64,000 bases of DNA from Onthomonas sp964456525. GTDB taxonomy: Bacteria > Bacillota > Clostridia > Oscillospirales > Oscillospiraceae. The notes under the pieces were generated by a model that made no database searches, was not told the DNA's origin, and worked only from the letters and a program-made list of their open reading frames with translations. The DNA is taken from positions 41,849-105,848 of the forward strand of contig CAYWAP010000002.1 of assembly GCA_964456525.1 (NCBI GenBank), written 5' to 3'. The translations under genes were made by a program, and so were the position numbers. Below are positions 1 to 8,230 of the stretch, in pieces. Position 1 is the first letter of the stretch. Each line of letters starts with the position of its first letter.

Positions 1-137
1 TCTATTTCAGCCCCGTCTTCGGGGCCATAGAACCGGTGGAAATTGTGAATTTCCTGATGGAGCACCGGCTGAACCGGGCAAGGCTGCAAATCCAGATGCA
101 CAAGGTCATCTGGGATCCCATGAAACGAGGTGTGTAA
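1..137 (+). CDS. queE: 7-carboxy-7-deazaguanine synthase QueE, C-terminal end (partial)
   Basis: Only the last 45 codons are inside the window; the gene starts upstream. The reading frame runs from base 3 to the TAA at 135-137. The tail, ending LQIQMHKVIWDPMKRGV, matches the conserved C-terminus of QueE, a radical SAM enzyme that contracts the ring of 6-carboxytetrahydropterin to 7-carboxy-7-deazaguanine in the preQ0/queuosine pathway. The gene lies 3 bases before folE and in the same direction as folE, queC and queF, which supports the call. The catalytic cysteine motif is outside the window. Confidence 0.85.
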   Translation, partial: YFSPVFGAIEPVEIVNFLMEHRLNRARLQIQMHKVIWDPMKRGV

Positions 138-140
138 CCT

Positions 141-710
141 ATGATTGATACCAAGGCAATTGAAGAACACATCCGCGGCATCCTCATCGCTTTGGGAGAT
201 GACCCGAACCGGGAGGGGCTGAAGGAAACCCCCCAGCGCGTGGCACGGATGTATCAGGAAGTCTTTGAGGGGATGAACTACACCAACCACGAGATCGCCC
301 AGATGTTTGACAAGACCTTTGAAGACGGCTTGGAGAACAGCGACAGCCGGGAACTGGTCGTCATCAAGGATATCGACCTGTTCTCCTACTGCGAGCACCA
401 CATGGCCCTGATGTACGACATGAAGGCCACGGTAGCCTATCTCCCCAACGGAAAGGTCATCGGCCTCTCCAAGGTCGCCCGCATCTGTGACATGGTGTCC
501 AAACGGCTCCAGCTTCAGGAGCGCATTGGCCGGGACATTGCAGACGTCATTCAGGAGGTCACCGGCAGCGCTGACGTGGCGGTGATTCTGGAGGGCTGCC
601 ACAGCTGCATGACCGCCCGGGGAATCCGAAAGCCCGGCAGCAAGACGCTGACCACCGAGCTGCGGGGCAAGTTCCAGGAGGATCCTAGCTTGCAGCTGTT
701 TCTGCGGTAA
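141..710 (+). CDS. folE: GTP cyclohydrolase I FolE
   Basis: A 189-residue protein, the usual length of bacterial FolE. It converts GTP to 7,8-dihydroneopterin triphosphate, the shared precursor of folate and of the preQ0 base of queuosine. The zinc-site signature is visible as YCEHHM near residue 91 and EGCHSCM near residue 151, followed by ARGIRKPGS; the segment NGKVIGLSKVARICDM and the RLQLQERIGRDIA helix are also conserved. It sits between queE and queC, so its main role here is probably to feed queuosine synthesis, although it could also serve folate synthesis. The ATG start follows the queE stop by only 3 bases. Confidence 0.95.
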   Translation: MIDTKAIEEHIRGILIALGDDPNREGLKETPQRVARMYQEVFEGMNYTNHEIAQMFDKTFEDGLENSDSRELVVIKDIDLFSYCEHHMALMYDMKATVAYLPNGKVIGLSKVARICDMVSKRLQLQERIGRDIADVIQEVTGSADVAVILEGCHSCMTARGIRKPGSKTLTTELRGKFQEDPSLQLFLR

Positions 711-870
711 CGGCCCTGTCCGGACACATCAGACGTTCTCCAGTGGGCGCCCCCTGGGCGGCAGGGCTGTTCCCCGCCTATTTTTCCCCCACCGGCAACC
801 CCGGCGCAAACCAACCGGTTTCGTTTTTTGAAACCCGATTTTACACCCATAACACGATGAGGTCATAAAC

Positions 871-1566
871 ATGAAAGCACTTGTTTTATTCAGCGGCGGC
901 GTGGATTCCACCACCGCACTGGCCATGGCTGTCGACCAGTACGGCAGCGGCAACGTCCTCGCCCTCTCGGTCTCCTATGGTCAGAAGCACGCAAAGGAAC
1001 TGGAGGCGGCCCAGCGCATTGCCCATTATTACCATGTGGAGCATTTGTATCTGGATCTGTCCACAATCTTTCAGTATTCCAACTGCTCCCTGTTGCAGCA
1101 GTCAACAGAGACCATTCCCCAGGAAAATTACGCCGAACAGATCAAAAAGACCGGCGGCAGCCGTCCCGTCTCCACCTATGTCCCCTTCCGAAACGGCCTG
1201 TTCCTGTCCTCTGCAGCCAGCATTGCCCTGAGCCGGGATTGCAGCGTGATCTATTACGGCGCCCATGCGGACGACGCGGCCGGATTTGCCTATCCCGACT
1301 GCTCCAGCGCCTTCAGCAACGCCATGGACACCGCCATTTACGAGGGCAGCGGCCACCAGCTGCACGTGGAGGCCCCCTTTGTCCACTGGACCAAGAGCCA
1401 GGTGGTGAAAAAGGGGTTGGAGCTGGGCGTCCCCTATGAACTGACCTGGAGCTGCTACGCCGGAGGAGACAAGCCCTGCGGAAAGTGCGGCACCTGCATC
1501 GACCGGGCGGCGGCCTTTGCCGCCAACGGCATCAGCGATCCCCTGATGGAGGCGTGGAAGAAATGA
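871..1566 (+). CDS. queC: 7-cyano-7-deazaguanine synthase QueC
   Basis: A 231-residue enzyme that uses ATP and ammonia to convert 7-carboxy-7-deazaguanine to preQ0. The N-terminus carries the PP-loop ATP-binding motif FSGGVDSTT at residues 7-15. The C-terminus carries the zinc-binding cysteine cluster SCYAGGDKPCGKCGTC near residue 200. It is separated from folE by 160 bases in which I see no gene or convincing promoter. Its stop overlaps the start of queF in an ATGA arrangement, indicating translational coupling and sequential steps of one pathway. Confidence 0.95.
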   Translation: MKALVLFSGGVDSTTALAMAVDQYGSGNVLALSVSYGQKHAKELEAAQRIAHYYHVEHLYLDLSTIFQYSNCSLLQQSTETIPQENYAEQIKKTGGSRPVSTYVPFRNGLFLSSAASIALSRDCSVIYYGAHADDAAGFAYPDCSSAFSNAMDTAIYEGSGHQLHVEAPFVHWTKSQVVKKGLELGVPYELTWSCYAGGDKPCGKCGTCIDRAAAFAANGISDPLMEAWKK

Positions 1567-2045
1567 GAGAAACGGAATCTTTGACCCTGTTGGGCAACCA
1601 AAACACCCGGTACGCATCCGATTATGCCCCTGAGGTGTTGGAAACCTTTGCCAACAAGCACCCGGACAACGACTACTTTGTCAAGTTCAACTGCCCGGAG
1701 TTCACCAGCCTGTGCCCCATTACGGGCCAGCCAGATTTTGCCACCATCACCATCTCCTATGTCCCCGGCGAGCGCATGGTGGAGAGCAAGAGCTTAAAAC
1801 TCTACCTCTTCTCCTTTCGCAATCACGGCGATTTCCATGAGGACTGTGTAAACATCATCATGAAGGATCTGATCCGCCTGATGGACCCCAAGTATATTGA
1901 GGTCTGGGGCAAGTTCACCCCCCGGGGCGGCATCTCCATCGATCCGTACTGCAATTACGGCAAACCCGGCACCCGCTGGGAGGAAGTGGCCTGGAAGCGA
2001 ATGGCAAACCACGATTTGTACCCCGAAAAAGTCGACAACCGGTAA
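1563..2045 (+). CDS. queF: NADPH-dependent 7-cyano-7-deazaguanine reductase QueF
   Basis: A 160-residue short-form (unimodular) QueF that reduces preQ0 to preQ1 before insertion into tRNA. The start was placed at the ATG overlapping the queC stop, because the protein from MRETESLTLLGNQ onward aligns with the family and upstream residues do not. The catalytic cysteine lies in SLCPITGQPDF near residue 48, and the substrate-binding motif ESKSLKLYLFSFRNHG near residues 72-87 is intact. Last gene of the operon; a hairpin follows. Confidence 0.95.
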   Translation: MRETESLTLLGNQNTRYASDYAPEVLETFANKHPDNDYFVKFNCPEFTSLCPITGQPDFATITISYVPGERMVESKSLKLYLFSFRNHGDFHEDCVNIIMKDLIRLMDPKYIEVWGKFTPRGGISIDPYCNYGKPGTRWEEVAWKRMANHDLYPEKVDNR

Positions 2046-2078
2046 CATCAAACCCCGCCACGGGGTTCGTCCCATGAA

Positions 2079-2113
2079 AAGACACCTGTCGGAACATACC
2101 GTACAGGTGTCTT
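2079..2113. terminator. Hairpin between convergent queF and L,D-transpeptidase genes
   Basis: Perfect 11-bp inverted repeat (AAGACACCTGT and its complement) around a 13-base loop, sited between the ends of two converging genes. The downstream T-tract is weak in both directions, so it may be a modest bidirectional terminator. Confidence 0.5.
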
Positions 2114-2155
2114 CTCTTATGTACCAGAATCGGAGCCGCCGCAAAGGGGCACGAT

Positions 2156-3589
2156 TTAGTAGACAATCACCGGATCGCCCACATCGAAGTTCTCGTAAAT
2201 GACAGCCATGGCAGCCGTCGGCGTGTTGACGCATCCATGGGAGCCATTGGTCAGATAAATATCTCCCCCGTATGCAGTGCGCCATCCGTCGGCGTCGTGC
2301 AGGCCCACATTGCCCGTAAAGCTCATCCAGTAAGTGACCGGGGAGCTGTATCCCATGGTGTCCAGAGTGCCCAGAACCGCGGGGCTCTGGTGGCAGTCCA
2401 CCGCCCAGACGCTGCCGGAGGGTGTATCGTATCCGTCGGCCACGCTGCCGGTGACCACATCTGACTCCACAATCAGTTCGCCGTCCTTATAGGCGTACAC
2501 TTTCTGCTCTGAAATGGAAATTTCAATGTAATCGCCGCCAATATCATCCACGCCGCGGTAGTTGGCCGTGTACTGATACTCAGGCTCCATGGTCTCCTGA
2601 CTGCCCTCTTTGACGGCCTCGATGATCTTCTCCGCCGTGTCGCTTCTGGCGATGCACCATCCATAGTCGCCGCCGGTCAGGGTGATGACCTCACCTGAGT
2701 GGGTGGTAAACTCATGGGTCAGCCCAAAGGTGTCGGTCTTATAGGCCAGCTGCGTCTTGACCCACTCCGTAACGGCTTCCTCATCCAGATCATAGCTGCC
2801 GCTGTCGTCACACACCAGCCAGTCGCAGATCACATCCTGATCCACCGTGTAAACCCGGTCGTCTTCAAAGTCAAAGGTGATCACGCTGCTCAGCCACAGG
2901 TCCACCTTTTCCTTTTCCGTCACCAGCGTCTCATCATCGCTGCGAACCTCCGGCTCCACATAAAGCCCTTCCTCATCCAAGTCGAGCTCCGTCTCACTGC
3001 TGGCAATCGCCTCCTTGATGCGTGCGATGGCCGCGTCCTCATCCAGCTCGGTGCCCTCGACTTCCTCCTGAATGGACAAGCCGTCGTCCGTCAAAACCAG
3101 ATAGGCGTTGGCACACTCTGTGATGTACTGTTCATCGAAGCAGTTCAGCTCGCTCAAAACGGCGTCCAGCTTCTCCTCGTCATAGGTGGTGTCGCTCGAC
3201 ACGCTCAGCTCATCCTTGCTCAGCAGATACAGCGGCCACATGTACGGGTTGTAGGCGGACAGCAGCTCATCCACCTCTCCGCTGTCCTCATAGACCAGGT
3301 CGATATCCTGGGCGGAAATGGTCTCCACAACGTTGTTACGCTCCTGGATGGTCAGCGTGTACGCCTGCGCGTTTTCGTTGAGCAGGCTCTTGGCGCTGCT
3401 CGCGGTGAGGTTGCTGACATCCAACCCGTTGATCTCCGTCCTCATGGGAAACCGGTCAGTATAGTATTGAGCCATGGCAAAATAACCCACAGCCAACAGC
3501 ACCAGAACGGCACAGACAACCCCTATCTGAAGGAACCTTTTTCGCGTCTTGGGTTCCACCACTGCGCTTTCGCCCGTTTTTTCACTCAT
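2156..3589 (-). CDS. Membrane-anchored L,D-transpeptidase (YkuD family)
   Basis: A 477-residue cell-wall enzyme forming 3-3 peptidoglycan cross-links or attaching proteins to the wall. It has a short basic N-terminus, one transmembrane segment at about residues 20-43, a central Asp/Glu-rich region resembling the peptidoglycan-binding repeat seen in Firmicute YkuD proteins, and a C-terminal YkuD domain from about residue 355. The catalytic signature is visible as GLHDADGWR followed by NGSHGCVNTP, with the nucleophilic cysteine in SHGCVN. The ATG follows a GGAGGGA ribosome site. It stands alone, convergent with queF. Confidence 0.9.
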   Translation of the reverse strand: MSEKTGESAVVEPKTRKRFLQIGVVCAVLVLLAVGYFAMAQYYTDRFPMRTEINGLDVSNLTASSAKSLLNENAQAYTLTIQERNNVVETISAQDIDLVYEDSGEVDELLSAYNPYMWPLYLLSKDELSVSSDTTYDEEKLDAVLSELNCFDEQYITECANAYLVLTDDGLSIQEEVEGTELDEDAAIARIKEAIASSETELDLDEEGLYVEPEVRSDDETLVTEKEKVDLWLSSVITFDFEDDRVYTVDQDVICDWLVCDDSGSYDLDEEAVTEWVKTQLAYKTDTFGLTHEFTTHSGEVITLTGGDYGWCIARSDTAEKIIEAVKEGSQETMEPEYQYTANYRGVDDIGGDYIEISISEQKVYAYKDGELIVESDVVTGSVADGYDTPSGSVWAVDCHQSPAVLGTLDTMGYSSPVTYWMSFTGNVGLHDADGWRTAYGGDIYLTNGSHGCVNTPTAAMAVIYENFDVGDPVIVY

Positions 3590-3721
3590 GGTATCCCTCC
3601 TCTATAAGCCGTGGAATACGGAAACAATCGTATCCCTGTTTTTTACACTAACACAATGGCAGGCAGATAACAAGCAACAATTCTTAACAATTTTAAAACT
3701 TTTTCGCCCTTCGACATTTCC

Positions 3722-4084
3722 TCACGGTTCTATCGCATTTCGCTCCTTTTGCAGCTCCCCCAGGAGCATAACGGCATTCCAGCAGCGGTTATGCTCCGTC
3801 AAAACCGCTTTTAGAACCCCCTTCCCCAGGCGAATGGTTCCCAACCGGGCGAGGACGCCATCCAGCTCGCGCTCCAGATGGCAGAGCAGGACGACCGGTT
3901 CCGGGAAGGGGCCCTGATAGTCCGGCGCCGGAAGATTCCACGGCTCCCCGGCAAAGCTGCCCAGAGGTTTCAGATACTCTTTGCGCGCCGGCACGATGAC
4001 CTCAATGCCTTTGTCCCGAAAGGCCCCCCTTGCCATGGCCTCCGTGATCGGATCTGTGCCGAAGAGCACAACACATCGTTTCAT
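3722..4084 (-). CDS. DUF3783 domain protein
   Basis: A 120-residue protein of unknown function. The start was set at the ATG at 4082-4084, preceded by GGAGGAAGGGAA, rather than an earlier in-frame ATG that would run into glgB. It begins MKRCVVLFG with a beta-alpha pattern and ends with the helical segment KAVLTEHNRCWNAVMLLGEL, which fits the DUF3783 pattern common in Clostridia. It lies 50 bases downstream of glgB on the same strand and may be co-transcribed. No catalytic residues can be assigned. Confidence 0.65.
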   Translation of the reverse strand: MKRCVVLFGTDPITEAMARGAFRDKGIEVIVPARKEYLKPLGSFAGEPWNLPAPDYQGPFPEPVVLLCHLERELDGVLARLGTIRLGKGVLKAVLTEHNRCWNAVMLLGELQKERNAIEP

Positions 4085-4134
4085 TTCCCTTCCTCCGTCA
4101 AAAGAGGGGAGGAATCGCTCCCTCCCCTTCTGGT

Positions 4135-6186
4135 TCAATTCGGCTTTTTCGCCGCTTTTTTAGGCACGCCGGCGGGCTTTTTGGGCTGGGCGGGCTTGGG
4201 CGGCACACTGCGCAAAACCACTGCGGTGCGGCTGGGCAGGTAGAGCTTGAGATGGCTGCCCTCAACCCCGGGAATAAAGGAGGAATACGTCTGATGACGG
4301 ATGTTCTCCATGCCGCCATACTGCTTGTCATCTGTGGACAAAATGACTTCGTAGTCGGTGGGGCGCTTCACCGGGAACATATAGTCCATAAAGGACTGGG
4401 TGGGATGGAAGTTGAAGACAAACAGCAAGCCGCTGCGTTCAAAGGCCAGCACATGGTCGGACACGTGAACCATATCCAGGTCCGCCATGGCCTGGTGGAA
4501 GATGCTGTAACGCTTGGCCATGGCAATCATATCCCGGTCAAAGTTGTTCAGCCACTCATACTTCAGGAAGCCGTTATCCACCAGACTCCACTGCCGGCGG
4601 CAGTATTTGAAGGACCAGCCGTTGCCCTCCCGGGGAAAGTCGATCCACTCGGGATGGCCAAATTCATTGCCCATAAAGTTCAGATAGCCTTCGCCGCCCC
4701 CTGCAAGGGTCAACAGGCGAATCATCTTGTGGAGCGCAATGGCCCGGTCAATGGTCAAATTGTGGCAGATCTTGTCCATGTCCGTGTACATACTGGCGTC
4801 AGCCAGACGGAAGATCATGGTCTTGTCCCCCACCAGCGCCTGGTCATGGCTCTCCACATAGGCGACGGTCTTTTCCCCGGGACGGCGCAGGCACATATCG
4901 CTCCAGATCTTTTCCAGATTCCAGTCCTCATCCTGCTGTTCCTTGACCAGCTTAATCCACATATCGGGAAGCCCCATGCCCAGACGGTAGTCAAAGCCAA
5001 TCCCGCCGTCTGCAATGGGCAGGCACATACCGGGCATACCGGACATGTCCTCCGAAATGGTGATGGCGTGGGGATTGATCTCGTGAATCAGCTCATTTGC
5101 CAGCTGCAAATAGGTGACTGCCTGAGTGTCCGTATTCATGGAGAAATACTTGTCATTGGTGTTGAAGTCGGTGCCCAGACCGTGATCCAGATACAGCATA
5201 GAGGTGACCCCATCAAAGCGGAAACCGTCGAAGTGGTACTCCTCCATCCAGAATTTCAGGTTGGACAGCAGAAAATGCAGAACCTCATTGCGGTCATAGT
5301 TGAAGCATTTGGTGCCCCAGGCCGGATGCTCCCCCCGGCCGCCGGAGTGGAAGAACTGCTCGGTGGTGCCGTCAAAGAGATTGATGCCCTCCGCGGTGTT
5401 TTTCACCGCGTGGGAGTGAACCACATCCAGCAGAACCCGGATTCCCATCTTATGGGCGGTGTTGACCAGATATTTCAGATCCTCCGGCAGCCCAAACCAG
5501 CTGGAGGCGGCATAAAAGCTGGACACCTGGTAGCCAAAGGAGCCATAGTAGGGGTGCTCCATAATGGCCATCAGCTGGATGGTGTTGTAGCCAGCCTTTT
5601 TGATGCGGGGCAGGGTCTGATCGGCAAACTCCCGATAGGTGCCGATCTTCTCCTCCTCCTGCGCCATGCCCACATGGGCTTCATAGATCAGCAGGGGCGC
5701 GTCCAGGCAAAATCCCTCGTCCTCCCACGCAAAGCGGTTGCGGTCGTCCCAGACCTCACAGGTCCACTGGTAGGTCTGCTCATCCTGCACCACGCGGCGG
5801 GCGTACAGCGGGATGTGCTCGCTCAGGCGGTCCCCATTTCTGACCACAGTCTTAACCTTAATCCCGTTATGCAGCGTTTCCTCCGGCAATTTGATCTCCC
5901 AGACGCCAAAATAGGGGTCAATTTTGGTCAAGGGATGGCTGGTCTGATTCCAGCCGTTAAATTCCCCCTCCAGGTACAGCTGGTCGGCGCCGGGCGCCCA
6001 TTCCCGGTAGACCCAGCCCTCGTCCGTATGGTGGAAACCGAAGTATAGATGGGCATTGGCAAAGTCGGCTAACGTCTCTCCCTCTTTCAGGATTTGGGAC
6101 TTTTTATATTCGTAATTGCCCATGCGCAGCCGGATGTCCCCTTCAAAGGGCATCAGCTGCGGATTCAATTCCAGAATGCGATACAT
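4135..6186 (-). CDS. glgB: 1,4-alpha-glucan branching enzyme, eukaryote-like GH13_8 type
   Basis: A 683-residue enzyme that makes alpha-1,6 branches in glycogen. The start at 6186 has an AAGGAG ribosome site 9 bases upstream. An N-terminal CBM48-like region (YREWAPGADQLYLEGEFNGW, about 60-80) precedes the GH13 barrel. Catalytic motifs are present: VLLDVVHSH, FDGFRFDGVTSMLY (nucleophile Asp), ISEDMSGMPGMC (acid/base Glu) and VESHDQALVGDKT. GEGYLNFMGNEFGHPEWIDF and NNFDRDM are hallmarks of the animal/plant GBE1 branch rather than classical bacterial GlgB. The C-terminus ends in a Lys/Pro/Ala-rich tail of about 20 residues. No glgA, glgC or glgP is adjacent. Confidence 0.92.
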   Translation of the reverse strand: MYRILELNPQLMPFEGDIRLRMGNYEYKKSQILKEGETLADFANAHLYFGFHHTDEGWVYREWAPGADQLYLEGEFNGWNQTSHPLTKIDPYFGVWEIKLPEETLHNGIKVKTVVRNGDRLSEHIPLYARRVVQDEQTYQWTCEVWDDRNRFAWEDEGFCLDAPLLIYEAHVGMAQEEEKIGTYREFADQTLPRIKKAGYNTIQLMAIMEHPYYGSFGYQVSSFYAASSWFGLPEDLKYLVNTAHKMGIRVLLDVVHSHAVKNTAEGINLFDGTTEQFFHSGGRGEHPAWGTKCFNYDRNEVLHFLLSNLKFWMEEYHFDGFRFDGVTSMLYLDHGLGTDFNTNDKYFSMNTDTQAVTYLQLANELIHEINPHAITISEDMSGMPGMCLPIADGGIGFDYRLGMGLPDMWIKLVKEQQDEDWNLEKIWSDMCLRRPGEKTVAYVESHDQALVGDKTMIFRLADASMYTDMDKICHNLTIDRAIALHKMIRLLTLAGGGEGYLNFMGNEFGHPEWIDFPREGNGWSFKYCRRQWSLVDNGFLKYEWLNNFDRDMIAMAKRYSIFHQAMADLDMVHVSDHVLAFERSGLLFVFNFHPTQSFMDYMFPVKRPTDYEVILSTDDKQYGGMENIRHQTYSSFIPGVEGSHLKLYLPSRTAVVLRSVPPKPAQPKKPAGVPKKAAKKPN

Positions 6187-6601
6187 ATCACGTTTCTCCT
6201 TCCGTATTTGTCCTGATTGCCATGGGTACGAAACCAGACCGGACACCCCGGCCTTTCAGGGCCAATGGGGCTTGCGCCATCGCAAAGCTGCCTTTGCATC
6301 CGCTTCCCTCACAAGGCCCCCGCTTATGGTGGGTTCAGCAGATATATTGTAGCAGATTACAGGCCAAAATACAATCTCCCGCCGGCAGGCCGGCGCCGCT
6401 GGTATCCGTTATGGGGTTCCCGGTGCGGAGCAGATCTCCGCCCTGTCTTCCTCCCACGGGCTTCTCTTAAGATGTAAAATATTACATTCACTTAATTTTG
6501 TCAACCATTTTATTAGAACTTTTGTTACCGAATGGTTGTTGACTTTCCCGGCGTGTATGGTACAATACAACTCAATCAAACGAAAGGTTGTGAAACGTCT
6601 T
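6187..6601. other. Intergenic region between divergent glgB and DUF1002 gene
   Basis: No protein-like frame. The right half is AT-richer and carries the promoter of the DUF1002 gene (6539-6566). A short GC-rich palindromic stretch lies near 6380-6400. The glgB promoter should also be here but I could not assign one with confidence. Confidence 0.5.
6539..6566 (+). promoter_or_regulatory. Sigma-A type promoter for the DUF1002 gene
   Basis: TTGACT at 6539-6544 and TACAAT at 6561-6566 with a 16-base spacer, about 35 bases before the gene start. Confidence 0.7.
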
Positions 6602-7504
6602 ATGATGCGCAAAATTACGGCAGGTTTTTTGATACTCTGCCTGATGTTCTCCCTGTCGGCTGCCGCGCTGGCAGATAGCGTTGACACTCAGGGTTACCTG
6701 ATTTTGGGCGCCGATTTGACGGAGGATCAAATTTCCACAGTCTATCAGCTGATGGGGATTGAAGATGACAGCATCTACCAGATCTCCACCACCACGAACG
6801 AGGAAGAACACGAAGCCCTGGACGACTACCTCTCCAGCTCGGTGATTGGCAGCAAGGCCATCTCCTCCATCCTTTTGATTCCCGGCGAAGAGGGCAGCGG
6901 CATCTCGGTCGAGGCCTATAACATCTCCTACTGCACCGTGTCCATGTATCAAAACGCTCTGATCGATGTGGGCGTTGAGGACTGCACGATTATCATCGCG
7001 GCCCCCTTCAGTGTCAGCGGCACTTGCGCGCTGGTCAGCGCCATGAAGGCCTACTCCCTGATGAGCGGAGAAGAGATTTCTTCCGAAAGCGCTGACGCCG
7101 CCGTGGATGAACTGGTCACCACCGGTGAAGTGGGCGATGAAATTGGCGACAACGATCAGGCGGCTGAATTGATCGCCGCATTGAAACAGAAGATGCTGGA
7201 AGAGGATCTGGACGAGGACGCGATTTCAGATGCACTGGATCAGCTCTGCACGACGATGAACATCACCATCAGCAACGAAACCAAAGAGCAGGTCATCAAC
7301 CTGATGCTCAAGCTCAAAGATACCGATATTGACATCGACGCGCTGGAGCAGCAGGCCAGTGAACTATATAATAAGGTCAAGGACATGGTTGCTGAATTGG
7401 ACATAGACTCTGAAGCTGCCGTCAACTTCATTCAGAAGGTGATTCAGGCGATCATCAAGATTGCAAAATCCATCTGGAATTTTGTGAAGTCCCTTCTGGA
7501 ATAA
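6602..7504 (+). CDS. Secreted DUF1002 domain protein
   Basis: A 300-residue exported protein of unknown function. The first ATG of an adjacent ATG pair was chosen because the preceding bases overlap the promoter and earlier starts would not be transcribed. A cleavable signal peptide is evident (MMRKITAGFLILCLMFSLSA, cleavage likely after ALA). The mature part matches the DUF1002 pattern: an early QIxTVYQLMGI-like segment, an extracellular alpha/beta domain, then Asp/Glu-rich helices and an amphipathic C-terminal helix rich in Ile and Lys. It is a single-gene unit with its own promoter and terminator. Confidence 0.8.
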   Translation: MMRKITAGFLILCLMFSLSAAALADSVDTQGYLILGADLTEDQISTVYQLMGIEDDSIYQISTTTNEEEHEALDDYLSSSVIGSKAISSILLIPGEEGSGISVEAYNISYCTVSMYQNALIDVGVEDCTIIIAAPFSVSGTCALVSAMKAYSLMSGEEISSESADAAVDELVTTGEVGDEIGDNDQAAELIAALKQKMLEEDLDEDAISDALDQLCTTMNITISNETKEQVINLMLKLKDTDIDIDALEQQASELYNKVKDMVAELDIDSEAAVNFIQKVIQAIIKIAKSIWNFVKSLLE

Positions 7505-7520
7505 CCGCTCCCGTTTCTTT

Positions 7521-7554
7521 CGAGGCTGTCCCCCTGCGGGGCGGCCTCTTTTTC
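7521..7554 (+). terminator. Intrinsic terminator after the DUF1002 gene
   Basis: GC-rich stem (GAGGC-GTCCCC paired with GGGGC-GCCTC, loop CTG) followed by TTTTTCT, 20 bases after the stop codon. Confidence 0.85.
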
Positions 7555-7574
7555 TCGCAAAGGCCCCCGAAGGC

Positions 7575-7620
7575 AAAAAAACTGACCCAATCCATTCAAC
7601 CTCTGGATCGGGTCAGTTTT
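7575..7620 (-). terminator. Intrinsic terminator of the candidate RNA
   Basis: A 16-bp stem (AAAACTGACCCGATCC with its complement, one wobble) and an 11-base loop, followed by an uninterrupted run of seven T on the minus strand. Confidence 0.85.
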
Positions 7621-7961
7621 GGTGCTCACTGTTCATGGGACCATACCTCGTTTTTCGGATTCGGCTCTTCTTACCGCCGTGGCGATTTTAATAGATCTTT
7701 GGACTCATTCCTTTCAACCAGTCTTGGAAATAATCAGTAGTACAAATGCCATTCAGCACTTCCCCCTTTACATTCGGCTTAGGTGGGAACGTTCAAACTT
7801 ACTTGTACATTGGACCGTACCTCCTATGTTATTTGATTGCCGATCTATTAGCAAACCTCATAACATCATCCTTTCTTCGGATGGGAGTGGATGGGAATGT
7901 CTGACTTTAACGGGTCAGCTCCTGATTCAGTGTTTCTTTGGAATCACCTCTTTCTTTTGTT
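7575..7961 (-). ncRNA. Candidate structured RNA of about 387 nt, no long reading frame, with SD-preceded micro-ORFs
   Basis: On the minus strand, a consensus-like promoter (7968-7996) and a strong intrinsic terminator (7575-7620) bound a transcript with no protein-like reading frame. Local stems are visible: TGATTC/GAATCA near 7946-7922, CTGAC/GTCAG near 7918-7901, CATCC/GGATG near 7882-7866, and a longer-range 8-bp helix GUACAAGU (7808-7801) with AUUUGUAC (7747-7740). Two imperfect direct repeats, GAGGTACGGTCCAATGTACA and GAGGTATGGTCCCATGAACA, lie about 174 bases apart. Four very short ORFs (10, 3, 12 and 7 codons, starting at 7861, 7810, 7752 and 7636) each have a Shine-Dalgarno-like site 7-9 bases upstream. 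I do not recognise the family; raiA-type RNA is one possibility I cannot confirm. Confidence 0.6.
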
Positions 7962-7967
7962 GACTAT

Positions 7968-7996
7968 AATATATCACCCTCTCCCGCCTTTGTCAA
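7968..7996 (-). promoter_or_regulatory. Near-consensus sigma-A promoter of the candidate RNA
   Basis: TTGACA at 7996-7991 and TATATT at 7973-7968, separated by exactly 17 bases. Transcription would start near 7961. Confidence 0.85.
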
Positions 7997-8230
7997 GTGT
8001 TTTTCTCATCTTTTTTCAAAAAGTTTTTGCAGCCTATCCTGCACAGCGAATGGGGTGCAGCATCTTCTGCATCAATGGTTTTATTTTACTCAAAAATTGC
8101 ATACAGGCCGGTTGAAACCTGTTGTTTCTGCGTATTGCAATCTGCGGATGTCCACGCTATACTTTTTTAATAGAAAAACATCCCCCATGGGTTCCTGAGA
8201 ATCCAGTTTTGCCATCGAGGAGGCATACAT

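Noticed and set aside
2699..3607. Long plus-strand open frame opposite the L,D-transpeptidase
   Set aside because: It mirrors a clear YkuD gene, has no ribosome site and no family-like sequence.
4252..6048. 598-codon plus-strand frame opposite glgB
   Set aside because: Antisense shadow of glgB in a GC-rich gene; composition rich in Gln, His and Val without any motif.
7619..8198. Plus-strand short frames over the candidate RNA
   Set aside because: No ribosome sites or family resemblance, and the region's promoter and terminator are on the minus strand.
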